From NCBI RefSeq assembly GCF_963678635.1, contig NC_087062.1, positions 23,042,370-23,106,369 on the forward strand: 64,000 bases of DNA. The letters are read 5' to 3'. Numbering within the stretch: the first letter of the stretch is position 1; every line of letters starts with the position of its first letter. The notes beneath the pieces are model-generated. The model saw only the letters and a list, made by a program, of their open reading frames with translations, did not search any database and had not been told where the DNA came from. The position numbers were made by a program, and so were the translations under genes. Positions 54,731-64,000 of this stretch are shown here, piece after piece. The DNA is from Symsagittifera roscoffensis. Taxonomy: Eukaryota > Xenacoelomorpha > Acoela > Convolutidae.

Positions 54731-55164
54731 TAATCATCCGATAAAGATAGTAAGTCTAACTTTGTGCGCAGCGCCAGGAAAGGGAGTTGTCTGCCAGTGT
54801 TCTATGTTTAATGTAAGCATACCCTTCAAAAATCAGTAACTCAGAATTTTTGTTTGTAAGTATGATTTCCATCGATAGATAGTGAATTTCGCTTCTATTG
54901 AGTGTTGTCAAGTGTTTGCAAATGAAACAGATTGAACAACCTGTCTCTTTTTGCTTGGATTAAAAAAAGAGTCCATTTTCTTAAATTGCGTTAAGTTTAA
55001 TGTTTCGAATATTATTGCTTTTATTGAGTGGCCGCTGCTGTTGTCTAGGTTGTTCTAATTTCTCTACTATACTACCTATTGTTATCCGGATTAGTTGGAA
55101 CCAAAATGTGTTTAATATGAGATAAATTTACTTATCAGCTTCCAGAACAATTATCACTTCGATC

Positions 55165-55301
55165 AATGGGACTGTTTTTTGGACTATTTTTAGGACTATT
55201 TTTGGGACTGTTTTGTATGGGACTGTTTTTTGTACTTTGCTATGTTTTTTCGGACTTTTTTGTATTGGACTGTTTTGTATGGGACTGTTTTGTACAGCCA
55301 C
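55165..55301. repeat. Right terminal array of the MULE
   Basis: The inverted counterpart: units of ATGGGACTGTTTTGTA and shorter GGACT(A/G)TTTTT variants over ~135 bp, ending TGTACAGCCAC. Confidence 0.8.
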
Positions 55302-55656
55302 GACATAATCGCTTTACTCGCTCGAAAATAGACGAAAAATCAAAAATTTCAAACCGGTTTTTCTCAACATTGGGATTTTTATAAGAAATTTTTAATGGTG
55401 TTCGAATCACAATTGAAAGAGCTTTGATATGATATATCACTAAACCCAGTCCGATGATTATTTGTGCTACCTGATTTTGCGTGGGAAGAGAACTAAAACA
55501 CACCTTTATACAAGGTTCCTCCCCATTTTCAATGGTCGGAACAATGAACCCCATCAAAATAATAATCTACTTATTAATCGACTTCTTTTTGACTATTTTT
55601 ATTTGTTTTTTGTTCCAAAATTAACACTCGATGGGTAAAAGCATGATGAAGGTCCA

Positions 55657-58600
55657 CTAACTTTTTATGCTCCAATCACATGCAGTCATTTGCTTTCTCT
55701 CACAAAGTGTGCGGAGAACTGCACGTGTTGAATAATTCGCAAGGTTGCAATACTCTTGACCATAATCTACTGCTCTACCATATTTTTCGTCTTTGATCTC
55801 AATTATGCGACAAGATTTTTGATCAGACGGGGGGTCATTTGCCAAAACTTCATCTCTGTCATCGGCGGATGTCCAAAACCAGCCGCTGATATTTAACTTC
55901 TCCCCAATTATTGATATTTTATCTGTAGGATAGTCATCCAAAAGTTTCGCATGACTGAAATTGGATAAAAAATATCAGTCAGTCCAGTCGTTAGAATAAA
56001 AATCTTGAGCAATCTAACATTGCAATATAAAAAGCAATGGATCCTAAATGGCTCCTAAATTTGGAGCCATGGCAATATGATCCACGTTTGGCTCTTTTCC
56101 ACACCCCTCCCACTTTTCAAATTTACTTTGTTAGTTGATGTTTTACGTGGCATTATGGCTAAATGGTTAAAAATTCAACCTCAAAGATGGGCGGAATGAG
56201 GAAAGAAGCCGATGTTTTTTGTGACCAATTAAAAACAATTTGCCTGCCAATTATACAGTGCTGGTATAATTTATCCGGACAATATGAAGAAAACTTGAAA
56301 TTTAAAACGCGTTTTTCTCATATTGAATTAATTTTAGACAAAAAACGATTGAGACAAATCTTGCTCAAAATTATAACAGAATTGATATGGTGCAATTTGT
56401 TTTGCAAAACTCGGGCCCAAAATTTATCCCAAAAACGACCATTTTTGGCTATGTTTAGTCAATTAAAAATCACTTCAAAATGTTTTGTTCATTTACTGAC
56501 AAAACTATATCACTACAAGCCTTTCATGTATTTAATATATAAAACACCAGCTCTTCTAAAAAAAAGAATTTTAAAAAAAATTTTGCGCCCTTTTTTGGAG
56601 ATTATACCATATTTAATCTTTTGAAAGGCTCGTAGTGATATAATTTTGTCAGTAAATGAACAAATAGGTTCGGAGTAATTTTATTTTGACTAAACAAAGC
56701 CAAAAATGATTGTTCTTGGGGTAATTTTTGGGGCCCGAGTTTTGCAAAACAAGATGCATCATAATAGTTTTGTTAAAATTTTAAGCAACACTAATCTGCC
56801 TCATTTTTGTCTAAAATGAACTCAATTTGAGAAAAACGCATTTTAAATTTTAAGTTTTATTCATTTTTTCCGGTTAATTTAAACCAGCCTTGTATAGGTG
56901 TATAGAAAAACAAAATTAGAATGTTTTCAGACACAAGTAATCCATTATAAAAAAGCTTATAGAAAACTTTCAAATTGCCTCAGTATGAAATCAAGGTTTA
57001 GTTAGCAAAAAAGACTTTGAAAATCAAAAAAAAAAAACGATTTGCCCCGATCCAGTTTTTTAACTTGAAGACAATTTTTAAACTCACATTAATTTGCAAC
57101 GAGCTTTTGCTTCGTGAAGGCTGCTAACCCGTGTCTCCTCGTAGAAGCATTTGTCATCAAAAACCTCTAAAAACTTGTCAGGGCACACATATTGCTCTGC
57201 AAAAACATAACTTCACTGTCAAGTCAAAAAATAATGAATAAGAAAATATTTCAGACTCACAATTTTATTGCTAAAAATGAGCACAGAAAGTTAAAGTGAT
57301 AAACCTAAAAAGGTTCTACAATGAATTTCTCTCATATTTTTTGATTTACAAAAAATTTTGTTTCTCTTAAGGTTTTTTTTTTAAAAATCCCACTGCTCGA
57401 TATGCCAAATGCAAAATGATGTTTTTATCGCCTAGTGCACAAAAAAATGACATCAAATATCTTGCCTCATTTCTATTTGAATAGATTTTTGAGCGGTTAT
57501 ACTAGCCGCCTAAATTTTCAGTTCACTAGAAATCCGGGCGCTAATGCCAATTTTCAAACCTTCTGAATTTTTTAAAATTTGATCACAAGTACTTTTTTTT
57601 TAAAGTTTGAGCTTAAAATTTTAGAAAATTTAAGATAGAAATAAAATTGTTCAGTAAAAATGGCTTGTCAAAAAACCAATTTTAATAGAGGGAAAGGGCA
57701 ATCAAACAAACAAAAAATATCTATCTCTCTCTTCGAAATTTAGAACAACAAGACCGTAGATCTCCTGATGAGATAAATAGGTCTCACATTTTCTCACATG
57801 CAAACTAGAAAAAAGTTACTTGTAAAAGGAAGAAGCCCTTATTAGACTGTTGTTTGAGGTCTGTGGAAAAATAATTGATAAGCTTTTCAAAAAAATTATA
57901 AAACTTTAAATTCTTCATAAAATTATTTTCAAAAGCCATCCAACAAAACGCTATGGAAAATACTGAGTGATAATTTTTGCATATAGCAAAGTATCCAATA
58001 GACCACCAATAAACACTCAATTGAACTTGAAATTACTTTTTTGACAGGTTAAATGTCAGCTCACGAGTTAATAGCACAAAATTAATCACGGCCTTATTAT
58101 CCAAAATTGGCCTGAGTAACAATCATTAGCCCCCAAAACTACAAATAATGATAACCAGTGAATTATTTTATTTTGGGCTCAAGACAACAAAAGTTTCGAA
58201 ATTGTCTGGACAAAATTAGCCAATAATTAAAAGATTCGTTAAAATCAATGCTAGTGAGAAGTTTGAAAGCTTAACAAACTTTAAATTGACAAACGAACTG
58301 ACAAAAGAACTGACAAACGCAATGACAAACTTGAAAATGAAATCGGCTTAGACCAATTTTTATGCAGATGAAACACATTTAGACCCGTGAATTGGTTTTG
58401 AAATAAATTTTTACGGAAATGGAACGTTTTTTGAACGAAGTTTTTACGGTAGACTCAAACAGACTAGAACACATTGTTACCGTGGAAAATTTTTGAATAT
58501 TAAATTCATAGTTTCATATATTAGATACTATTTAAATTCATAGTTTCATTTCACGCCAAACATGAACCCAAAAGTTCAATTGAAAAAATATTACATTTTT

Positions 58601-59032
58601 GTTTCCGACTCACTTTTTTGTTTGATGCTCAAGAAAGTATCATCTAAGCATAATCTCTTTTTTCATTGGTGTACAATGAGTACCCAAAAAATTGTATAAA
58701 AGTTGAAGTAAAATCGATTTCATTGCTATTTTAATCTGTTTGAAAGGAAACCAGAAGAGTTTGCCAAAAAAGGGGATACTAGATTGATTTAGAAATAATT
58801 GAAATAGACTTTCTGGCAACTTTTTTGTGTCAACGTAATTCGATTTTAAATCAAATCAATTCAATTCTTTCAAGTCCTAGTTACATTATCTATCGTATAC
58901 AATCGATTGCAATCCATATCCTGTCAAAATAGGCTAGCTTGAGAAAAATTCCTCACCTGCTGCTGGTATTAAAATCAAAAATGAAAAATCAACAAAAATA
59001 AACAATAAAATTTTCGTAATGCGAATAAACAT
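55657..59032 (-). CDS. Secreted C-type-lectin-domain protein, three exons, 160 aa
   Basis: Exons 58957-59032, 57088-57196 and 55657-55954, all with GTGAGG/GTGAGT donors and TTTGCAG/ATTTCAG acceptors and matching phases (1, then 2); stop at 55657-55659. Residues 1-25 are a signal peptide (hydrophobic core LLFIFVDFSFLILIP, ending PAA). The lectin domain follows: Cys30 and Cys42 (long-form pair), LHEAKARC (Cys59), GWFWTSADD, two central Cys, and TLCE near the end. The usual Ca-site motifs (EPN/QPD, WND) are absent, so sugar binding is doubtful. A small secreted CLEC, as found in large numbers in nematodes. Intron 2 holds a 637-bp fold-back element. Confidence 0.8.
56256..56892. mobile_element. 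637-bp palindromic TA-flanked element (Tc/mariner-type MITE)
   Basis: Two inverted arms of about 280 bp (56256-56535 and 56620-56892) share long blocks such as GTTTTGCAAAACTCGGGCCC, GTTCATTTACTGACAAAA and ATATCACTAC. The outer ends read CAGTGCTGG and CAAGGCTGG, each flanked by TA, the target dinucleotide and terminal style of Tc1/mariner elements. No transposase. Located in intron 2 of the lectin gene. Confidence 0.8.
57197..58956 (-). other. Intron 1 of the lectin gene
   Basis: AT-rich, no convincing coding potential. ORF 57805-58020 (minus) lies fully inside and lacks features. Confidence 0.5.
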
Positions 59033-60180
59033 GTTTCGATAGTATATTATTCAGCCGGTCCAAAACTGTTTTCATAACTTCAATAACTCTGGAAGCACAT
59101 GTTTAATAGAGTGAAATTCATCCAAATATGTTTGACCGGGTTTTCTTACCATTGCGGTGTCTACCAAAGTAGTGTCTTTTTGGGAACTATTTCATCTAAA
59201 TACCAACAAACCTTTCAAAAAATCCCCAGAAAGATCATAGTTAAAATCTCAAGGCATTCACGGCCAACTTTAAGCATGAAATTTTTTGTTCTAATTGAGT
59301 CAGATCACGAAGAAACGGTGAAACTAAAAAAGCAACAAAACAGAAACAAAAAAGTTGAATTAGACCAACAATTTTTTCTAATGTTTACTATTTTTTCCTT
59401 CAATTTTTCTGCTGTTTTCTTGAATCTTGAAAGAAATGAGAACTGAGTTAGTAATCATCGAAGTTGAACTTAGAAATGAACTATAAAAAATTAGAAATCA
59501 GCCTGCTATAATTTGGCTAAAGGTAGTTGTTTCTAAAACTAAAAAATGATCAAACTGTATTATCTCAGACGATCTGGGATTTTGAATCAATTACAAATTG
59601 TTATGATCAAGTAAAAATTTTTCATCAAGTAAAACTTATCTTGCTCGCACTACATAATTTGACCACCCAAGTTCTTGTCAACACAAGTAGTCAATGGCTG
59701 GGAATGAAGCACTGAAAGTGAAAAAAATGACTGTTTTTTTTTCGATTAAACTAATTTTTTAAAGAATGGTGTGGGGAAAATAGAACACGTAGGCTAGGAG
59801 ATTTTTATAAGTCCAAATTCAAATCTCGAATATGAGAATAAATGTTGTTTGAATCCCGACTGAAAGGAACTTAATCTGATATATCATACATTTCAGTTCG
59901 ATGGTTATTTCCGATAGAAAAATTTGCCTGTGGTAAAATGTTTGAAACATGAAGTACACCCGAATACAAAGGTTCTCCCTTTTTTAGATGTTGAAACAAA
60001 ATTATTAGTTAATATGAAATATGATGATTTTTGAACTCAAAACAAAATCAGACTCAATTTATTAAACTATAAATCAAAACTATTTTGTATGTTTCATGTT
60101 GTGTTTTTCAGTGGAAAAGGAAAACTCAAAAAAAAGGATTTCATTTAGCTCGCAAAAGATTCTTTGATATTCTTTATTAT
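59033..60180. other. Upstream region of the lectin gene, no other gene seen
   Basis: Minus-strand GTGCTTCCAG about 55 bases before the lectin ATG could be a trans-splice acceptor. Plus ORFs 59099-59446 and 59527-59715 have no recognisable domain. Confidence 0.3.
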
Positions 60181-60559
60181 TGAGTTGGGTTGGGAGATCT
60201 AACTCATAGAGTAATTTCAGATAGGTACACCGTCCTGCTCGTCACGCTATCTTATTTTCGGCCGGATAGATTCGTGCAACTTCTTAGTCTAATACCGATC
60301 TTAATCTTACTCTTATATCTCTTAGTCTCAATAGATCTAGAGTATAATGGTTTTGTTGCGAGTTGGTCTCTTGGAGAAAGCAGCTAAGTTGTAAGTTAAA
60401 TTCAAATCTCTCTGGTGCTGAAATTACAAGTAATTTCAGCACTTACAAATAAGTGGGATGTTAGTTTGATGGAGTGTGATTAGTTAGTCTTTAATATTTT
60501 ATAGGGATAAAATATCTAAATTATAACCATTAATAAATTATAGTTTGAATCTGGTTCCA
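60181..60559 (-). repeat. 3' LTR of element D
   Basis: 379 bp, TG (TGAGTTGGG) to CA (GGTTCCA) on plus. Shares with 11903-12312 long blocks such as CACGCTATCTTATTTTCGGC, TCTCTCTGGTGCTGAAATTA and CAGCACTTACAAATAAGTGG. Small deletions relative to A. Confidence 0.8.
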
Positions 60560-60567
60560 CCCATCTC
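60560..60567 (-). promoter_or_regulatory. Polypurine-like tract of element D
   Basis: GAGATGGG on minus directly before the LTR start TGGAACC. Confidence 0.5.
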
Positions 60568-62423
60568 GGGTTTACAGAGTTTTTTTGTTCTTTGACTTCT
60601 ATCTGTAATGGAGGATGGATGATGGTGGTTTGTATTTCGCGAGCATCATTTCCTGTTCCGTTCTTGGAGGAGGAAGCTCCAGGAAGCTGGAATCGTGGAC
60701 ATCATTCTGTCATTCAACAATGGATGTGACCGCCAACAAAATCAATCTGATTTCCAAATGGTTTGAAATGATCGTTTGTTCTTGTTCGGCGGAGAACTGT
60801 GTTTCGATCTTGTCTGGGAATGGCGTGAAGATTGAGTTTGGCGGAAATGCCTTGTAACTCGGATCTGTAGGTATACTTGAACATCGAAGTGGTCATTGGT
60901 TTATTTTAATGAAGTCCTTTGCTTCGAAGTCAAGTCATTCTTTAAATCCTTTGAGTTGTGATTGTGAGCGGCATATCGGTTGTGTCTAGCCATTCTTTGT
61001 GTTGAGGGTGATGAGGTCGTCTTAGCTGTTTGATGCTCGTCTTCGTGATTGTGTATGGTCTATATTACTGCAATAAAAAATTTACATAAATAAATGTTTA
61101 GTTAGTTCTTCTTTTTAGTTATGATTTTTTATTAGTTTTTATAGCAAAAGCGTTTTATTTTTAGTTCAATGATTTTAAAAAAGTTACTCACACTTGAGAA
61201 CCTCCTATCAAAATAAGGAGTGTTTCACAAAGCGTAGGTTCTAGCACGGTTGGTCAGACCGGCTATGAAGCATGCTCAGGACGTCCTCTTTGGGTGGGTT
61301 AGGCCAGGAGTGAGGGTATGATTTCATGCTGGTTTTTTATGGGGTCCTGTTTTGTAGTGACATTTTATGTTATGTTTGTTACTGGTTTTTCCTTTTGTTG
61401 TTTTGGTTTTGTCCTTTTCTCAAAAATCAAATTGTTTGGTTTGGGTTGGGTTTTCGATTTTTTGCTGTTTTATTCTTTCTTTTTTAGACTTATCCATAGT
61501 CTTCAAAAGAACAATTTATCCAGTTCTTAAGCTGGTTTAATCCGGTTTGGGTACCGTGGGTTTTCTTTTCTTAGTCATGCTGTTAGTTTAGTGTTTAGTA
61601 AGCTGCGTTGGTTTATTATTTGGATTTTTATATAAATCCTTACATGGTGTTTAGTAAGCTGCGTTGGTTTATTATTTGGATTGTTATATAAATTCTTTCC
61701 AACCGGGTTTAAAGAAAGTTTGAAACTTTTCAATGCTTGTTTGAGTTGTTGTTAGTGAAAATTAAAATTGAAATTCATTATTTTAAACAATTCGTCGTGG
61801 GCGAGCTGTTCAAACATGGATAGAACTTGTGTGCAAGTGAAATTAAAGAAGCGTCTATAAAAAGGTTAGTACTGCTTTCTTTTGTACGAATTTTTTTAAT
61901 TTACTGCTTCGTGAGGATTGAAATTATTAGTGTATTTTCATTGTATTTTAGATTTTATACATTGGGGAAAAGAATTTATGTTTTAATTTACTCCTGTGGG
62001 GAAAGATTTTACTGCATCATTCGTTGCGGTTTATTGATAAAAGTTCATAAATTATGAAAAAGTTTCGAATTTTTATTTGGTTTTTCTGTTTCTAGATGAC
62101 CGTGATCTGAAGACTAAAGAAAAAGAAAAAGCATTTAATAAAGAATGCTTATTTTTATTTCGAATTTGTTGGTTTTTAATTTATTCATTTCATACTCACT
62201 TAATCATCGGGAAAGAATCAATGATGGAAAACATCGCTGATGGCATTAGATGTGGTTAGTAGCTTTGCTAATATGCAAATGATGTTTTTAGTCTGAAGTA
62301 CTGGCCAAAGCAATTGAAGTGCCTTAATGGTCTGTAGTTCTTCAGTGTCAAGGGAAAATTTGTATGGTGTGTTTTAGATTAAGTTAAAAAGCTTGTGATT
62401 AGATTTAGTATTCTGTATAAATT
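60568..62423 (-). other. 3' untranslated region of element D
   Basis: No clear ORF. A 56-bp tandem duplication (61591-61646 and 61647-61702, GTGTTTAGTAAGCTGCGTTG...) is the main structure. 60600-60900 is richer in G+C and open in short frames on both strands, without recognised domains. Confidence 0.45.
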
Positions 62424-63407
62424 CTAAATTGAAACTTTGACAGGTTGTATGTATTCGTGCGGGACAAATAGTGGTCGGGATTCTTCTACATTGAAGGTTT
62501 TTGTGAGGCGACAGATTATATACATCTGGGTGAGGGGATCATAGTTACGAAGGATGCCTTGAAAGTTAGTATCCTTAATGCAACATGTGAAGTTAAGAAA
62601 AAACGGTGATGTGTAGTTAGAGTTAATGAATTGGTATCTATGATGGGGTTGTCGTGATGATGTATGGAAGTCAAAGAGATTTTGTATGTATCTATAGTAA
62701 GTGTAAGTATGTGTCTGTTTAGTTCTTAACATGATGTCGTAAGAACAGTGCAGATCTCGTTCTTTGGATGTAAGGAAGTGAAAGGTTAGTGAGAAGGTTT
62801 CAATTTTTTCGTAAAATTATTCATAAGCTTGAATATCAGAAAGTGCTTCTGACATGATGTGATCATGTTTCTTATCTATTGAGCTGAGTGTGAAAAGGTA
62901 AGGCGTTCGGATGAAAATTCTTTCGGTTAATTGCGGGTTAGCAAACTTGTCATCGTCGAAGAATTGATCTTGGTTAGGTCGGATGACATTGTGATCGTAG
63001 TACTCGATGGAATATTCGTTAGCTCGGGGTGCGGTGAACATTTTTAATAACTTTTTGTATCCCACGTGTGTGAATTGTCGAGGTGTTAGTGCTGTAGTTA
63101 ATCTGAAAATGTCATTTTTATTTTTTTCTATTTCTTGTTGTGTGTTAATTAGTGGTAAGCAAGGTGGGTTTGAGAAGTGATAATATGATGTCCAATGGAG
63201 TGTGGGGATTAATACATGCTCATCGACATAGTTGGGTTGTTCAGTGTTAGTGTCGGCGTGGGTATATGTATATTGAGGGAAGAAGGGTAAAGATGATTGA
63301 AGAAATTGTGTAGTATTTGTGGTATCAGGATGGTTTTTGTAGTCTCGGGCAGTTCCGGGTTTGGTGAGAAACGGGTGATTAGGAATTTTTTTTTGAAAAT
63401 TCTATAT
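62424..63407 (-). CDS. 3'-terminal ORF of element D, C-terminal part, one internal stop
   Basis: An open frame from 63407 to 62424, interrupted only by a TAA at 62817-62819; both halves are in the same frame. About 327 codons. It is rich in Tyr, Phe, Thr and Asn, with ordered-looking text (LIPTLHWTSYYHFSNPPCLP; LTPRQFTHVGYKKLL; FIRTPYLFTLSSI; FFLNFTCCIKDTNF). The region around LHWTSYYHF...PP resembles LDWNTFTAPPP in element A's 3' ORF. No membrane span or retroviral Env hallmark seen. Upstream the frame changes at an A9 run (63385-63393). Function unknown. Confidence 0.5.
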
Positions 63408-64000
63408 GCACGGTTAGTACTGGACGATGGTTGGGTTGATGTTGAGAAATGGGAGTTGGGCTAAAAAAAGGGTGTAATCTGAAGACGGTGTGGGTGTTTG
63501 TGGATTTGATGACGTTGTTGTTGATGATAGTTGATGAATGGTTAGGCTTTGAGGGTGCTGTGTTTATTGTTGCAATGTTATTATGTTATTCAGACCAGAT
63601 GAAGTTTGTTTGTCATCCGGGAAATTATTGGTTGAGCGTTCATTCGTAAAAGGGGCGTATGTTGGTGTTACTTGGGAAATATGAGAGAGAGTAGAGGGGG
63701 ATTCCCTTTTGGCTTGGGAGTGGATTGGTCGAAAATGTAGGCGGGCTGGATTCTGAATTTGCGAATTCATCTGGGATTTTTAAATGTGAATTATCGAATA
63801 GGGAGATTGTGTGGAAAACAGTGATATCTGAATTAGCATCAGAATCCTTGCCGGATGATGTGTTAATATGGGGTGATTCAGGTGGCGGGAAAGCAAAAAG
63901 TGGGATGATGGGAATTGGGTTTTGGAGATTGGCTGGGTGAGAAATTGAGCGGTAAAAGGATCCAACTCGTCGGCTCATCGTGAGTTAAACAAATGATTGT
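63408..64000 (-). pseudogene. 3'-terminal ORF of element D, Pro/Ser/Thr-rich N-terminal part, frameshifted
   Basis: Three overlapping minus frames (63640-63978; 63564-63770; then to ~63420 with one stop) carry Pro/Ser/Thr/Asn-rich text such as NPQTPTPSSDY and SSPPTFSTNPLPS, the same composition as the N-terminal part of element A's 3' ORF. Best read as one disordered region broken by indels. It runs off the right edge of the window or begins near it. Confidence 0.4.

Larger units (their letters stand above)
53375..55301 (-). mobile_element. MULE (Mutator-like) DNA transposon with 9-bp TSD ACATAATCG
   Basis: Flanked by ACATAATCG at 53366-53374 and 55303-55311, the 9-bp duplication expected of Mutator-like elements. 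The two ends are inverted and both start GTG, then TACAAAACAGTCCCATACAA with repeats of that unit. The interior carries a broken MULE transposase on the minus strand. Total length ~1.93 kb. A tRNA-like sequence sits inside at 53590-53665. Inactive as sequenced. Confidence 0.85.
60181..64000 (-). mobile_element. Element D: second member of the element A family, 3' part
   Basis: The minus strand carries, from the right edge, a Pro/Ser/Thr-rich then ordered 3' ORF, a 1.8-kb untranslated stretch, a purine tract and an LTR homologous to that of element A. The 5' parts lie outside the window to the right. Its LTR is the 3' one. The left flank is ATTAT; the matching duplication cannot be seen. Confidence 0.75.

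Noticed and set aside
55166-55384. Gly/Leu/Phe-rich plus ORF
   Set aside because: Translation of the opposite MULE terminal array.
1-64000. CRISPR arrays, operons, bacterial regulatory sites
   Set aside because: Sequence is eukaryotic with introns and retroelements; no regularly spaced direct-repeat arrays found.

Overview
This window is eukaryotic, AT-rich, and probably from a nematode close to Caenorhabditis. Gene-like parts are short exons with GTAAGT/GTGAGT donors and TTTTCAG/TTTCAG acceptors, and they encode secreted C-type-lectin and LDL-receptor-class-A modules. Most of the rest is LTR retrotransposons, a MULE, a palindromic TA-flanked element and smaller repeats. Species is inference; there is one 200-base assembly gap (40154-40353).

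Layout. (1) 1-12312, minus strand: element A, a very large Ty3/gypsy-type element. From the right it has an LTR (11903-12312), a primer-binding site, a 1.2-kb leader, two ORFs upstream of gag, gag, protease, RT, RNase H, integrase with a GPY/F tail, a tiny membrane ORF, and an ATG-less ORF that leaves the window at base 1. (2) 12313-15216: two direct copies of an unidentified ~1.1-kb sequence; the second is interrupted by element B. (3) 15217-23298, minus: element B, a decayed gypsy element with LTRs, a 5-bp target duplication (AGGTC), a polypurine tract, gag-PR-RT-RH-INT, and an internal 1.5-kb tandem duplication. (4) 23711-25200: a 162-bp dispersed repeat and a gag remnant of a third gypsy element (C). 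(5) 25.2-29.9 kb: mostly non-coding, with two weak exon candidates and an integrase scrap. (6) 29912-39274, plus: element E, a 9.4-kb BEL/Pao element with LTRs, TSD GGTCA, PBS, an extra 5' ORF (ORF0), and gag-PR-RT-RH-INT riddled with stops. (7) 41.7-52.0 kb, minus: exons of an LDLa plus C-type-lectin gene with repeat-filled introns. (8) 53375-55301: a MULE with terminal arrays of a 15-bp motif and a 9-bp TSD. (9) 55657-59032, minus: a complete three-exon predicted secreted C-type lectin of 160 aa with a 637-bp fold-back element in its second intron. (10) 60181-64000, minus: the 3' end of element D, a second member of the element A family, with LTR, polypurine tract and 3'-terminal ORF.

The most unusual system is the A/D family. 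It carries coding capacity 5' of gag that may be fused to Gag through a C12 homopolymer. It also has a non-Env-like 3' ORF with no start codon that begins exactly behind a splice-acceptor-like sequence. The BEL/Pao ORF0, with an SGNH-hydrolase-like motif pattern, is the second candidate. All retroelements here carry nonsense or frameshift lesions and look inactive as sequenced.
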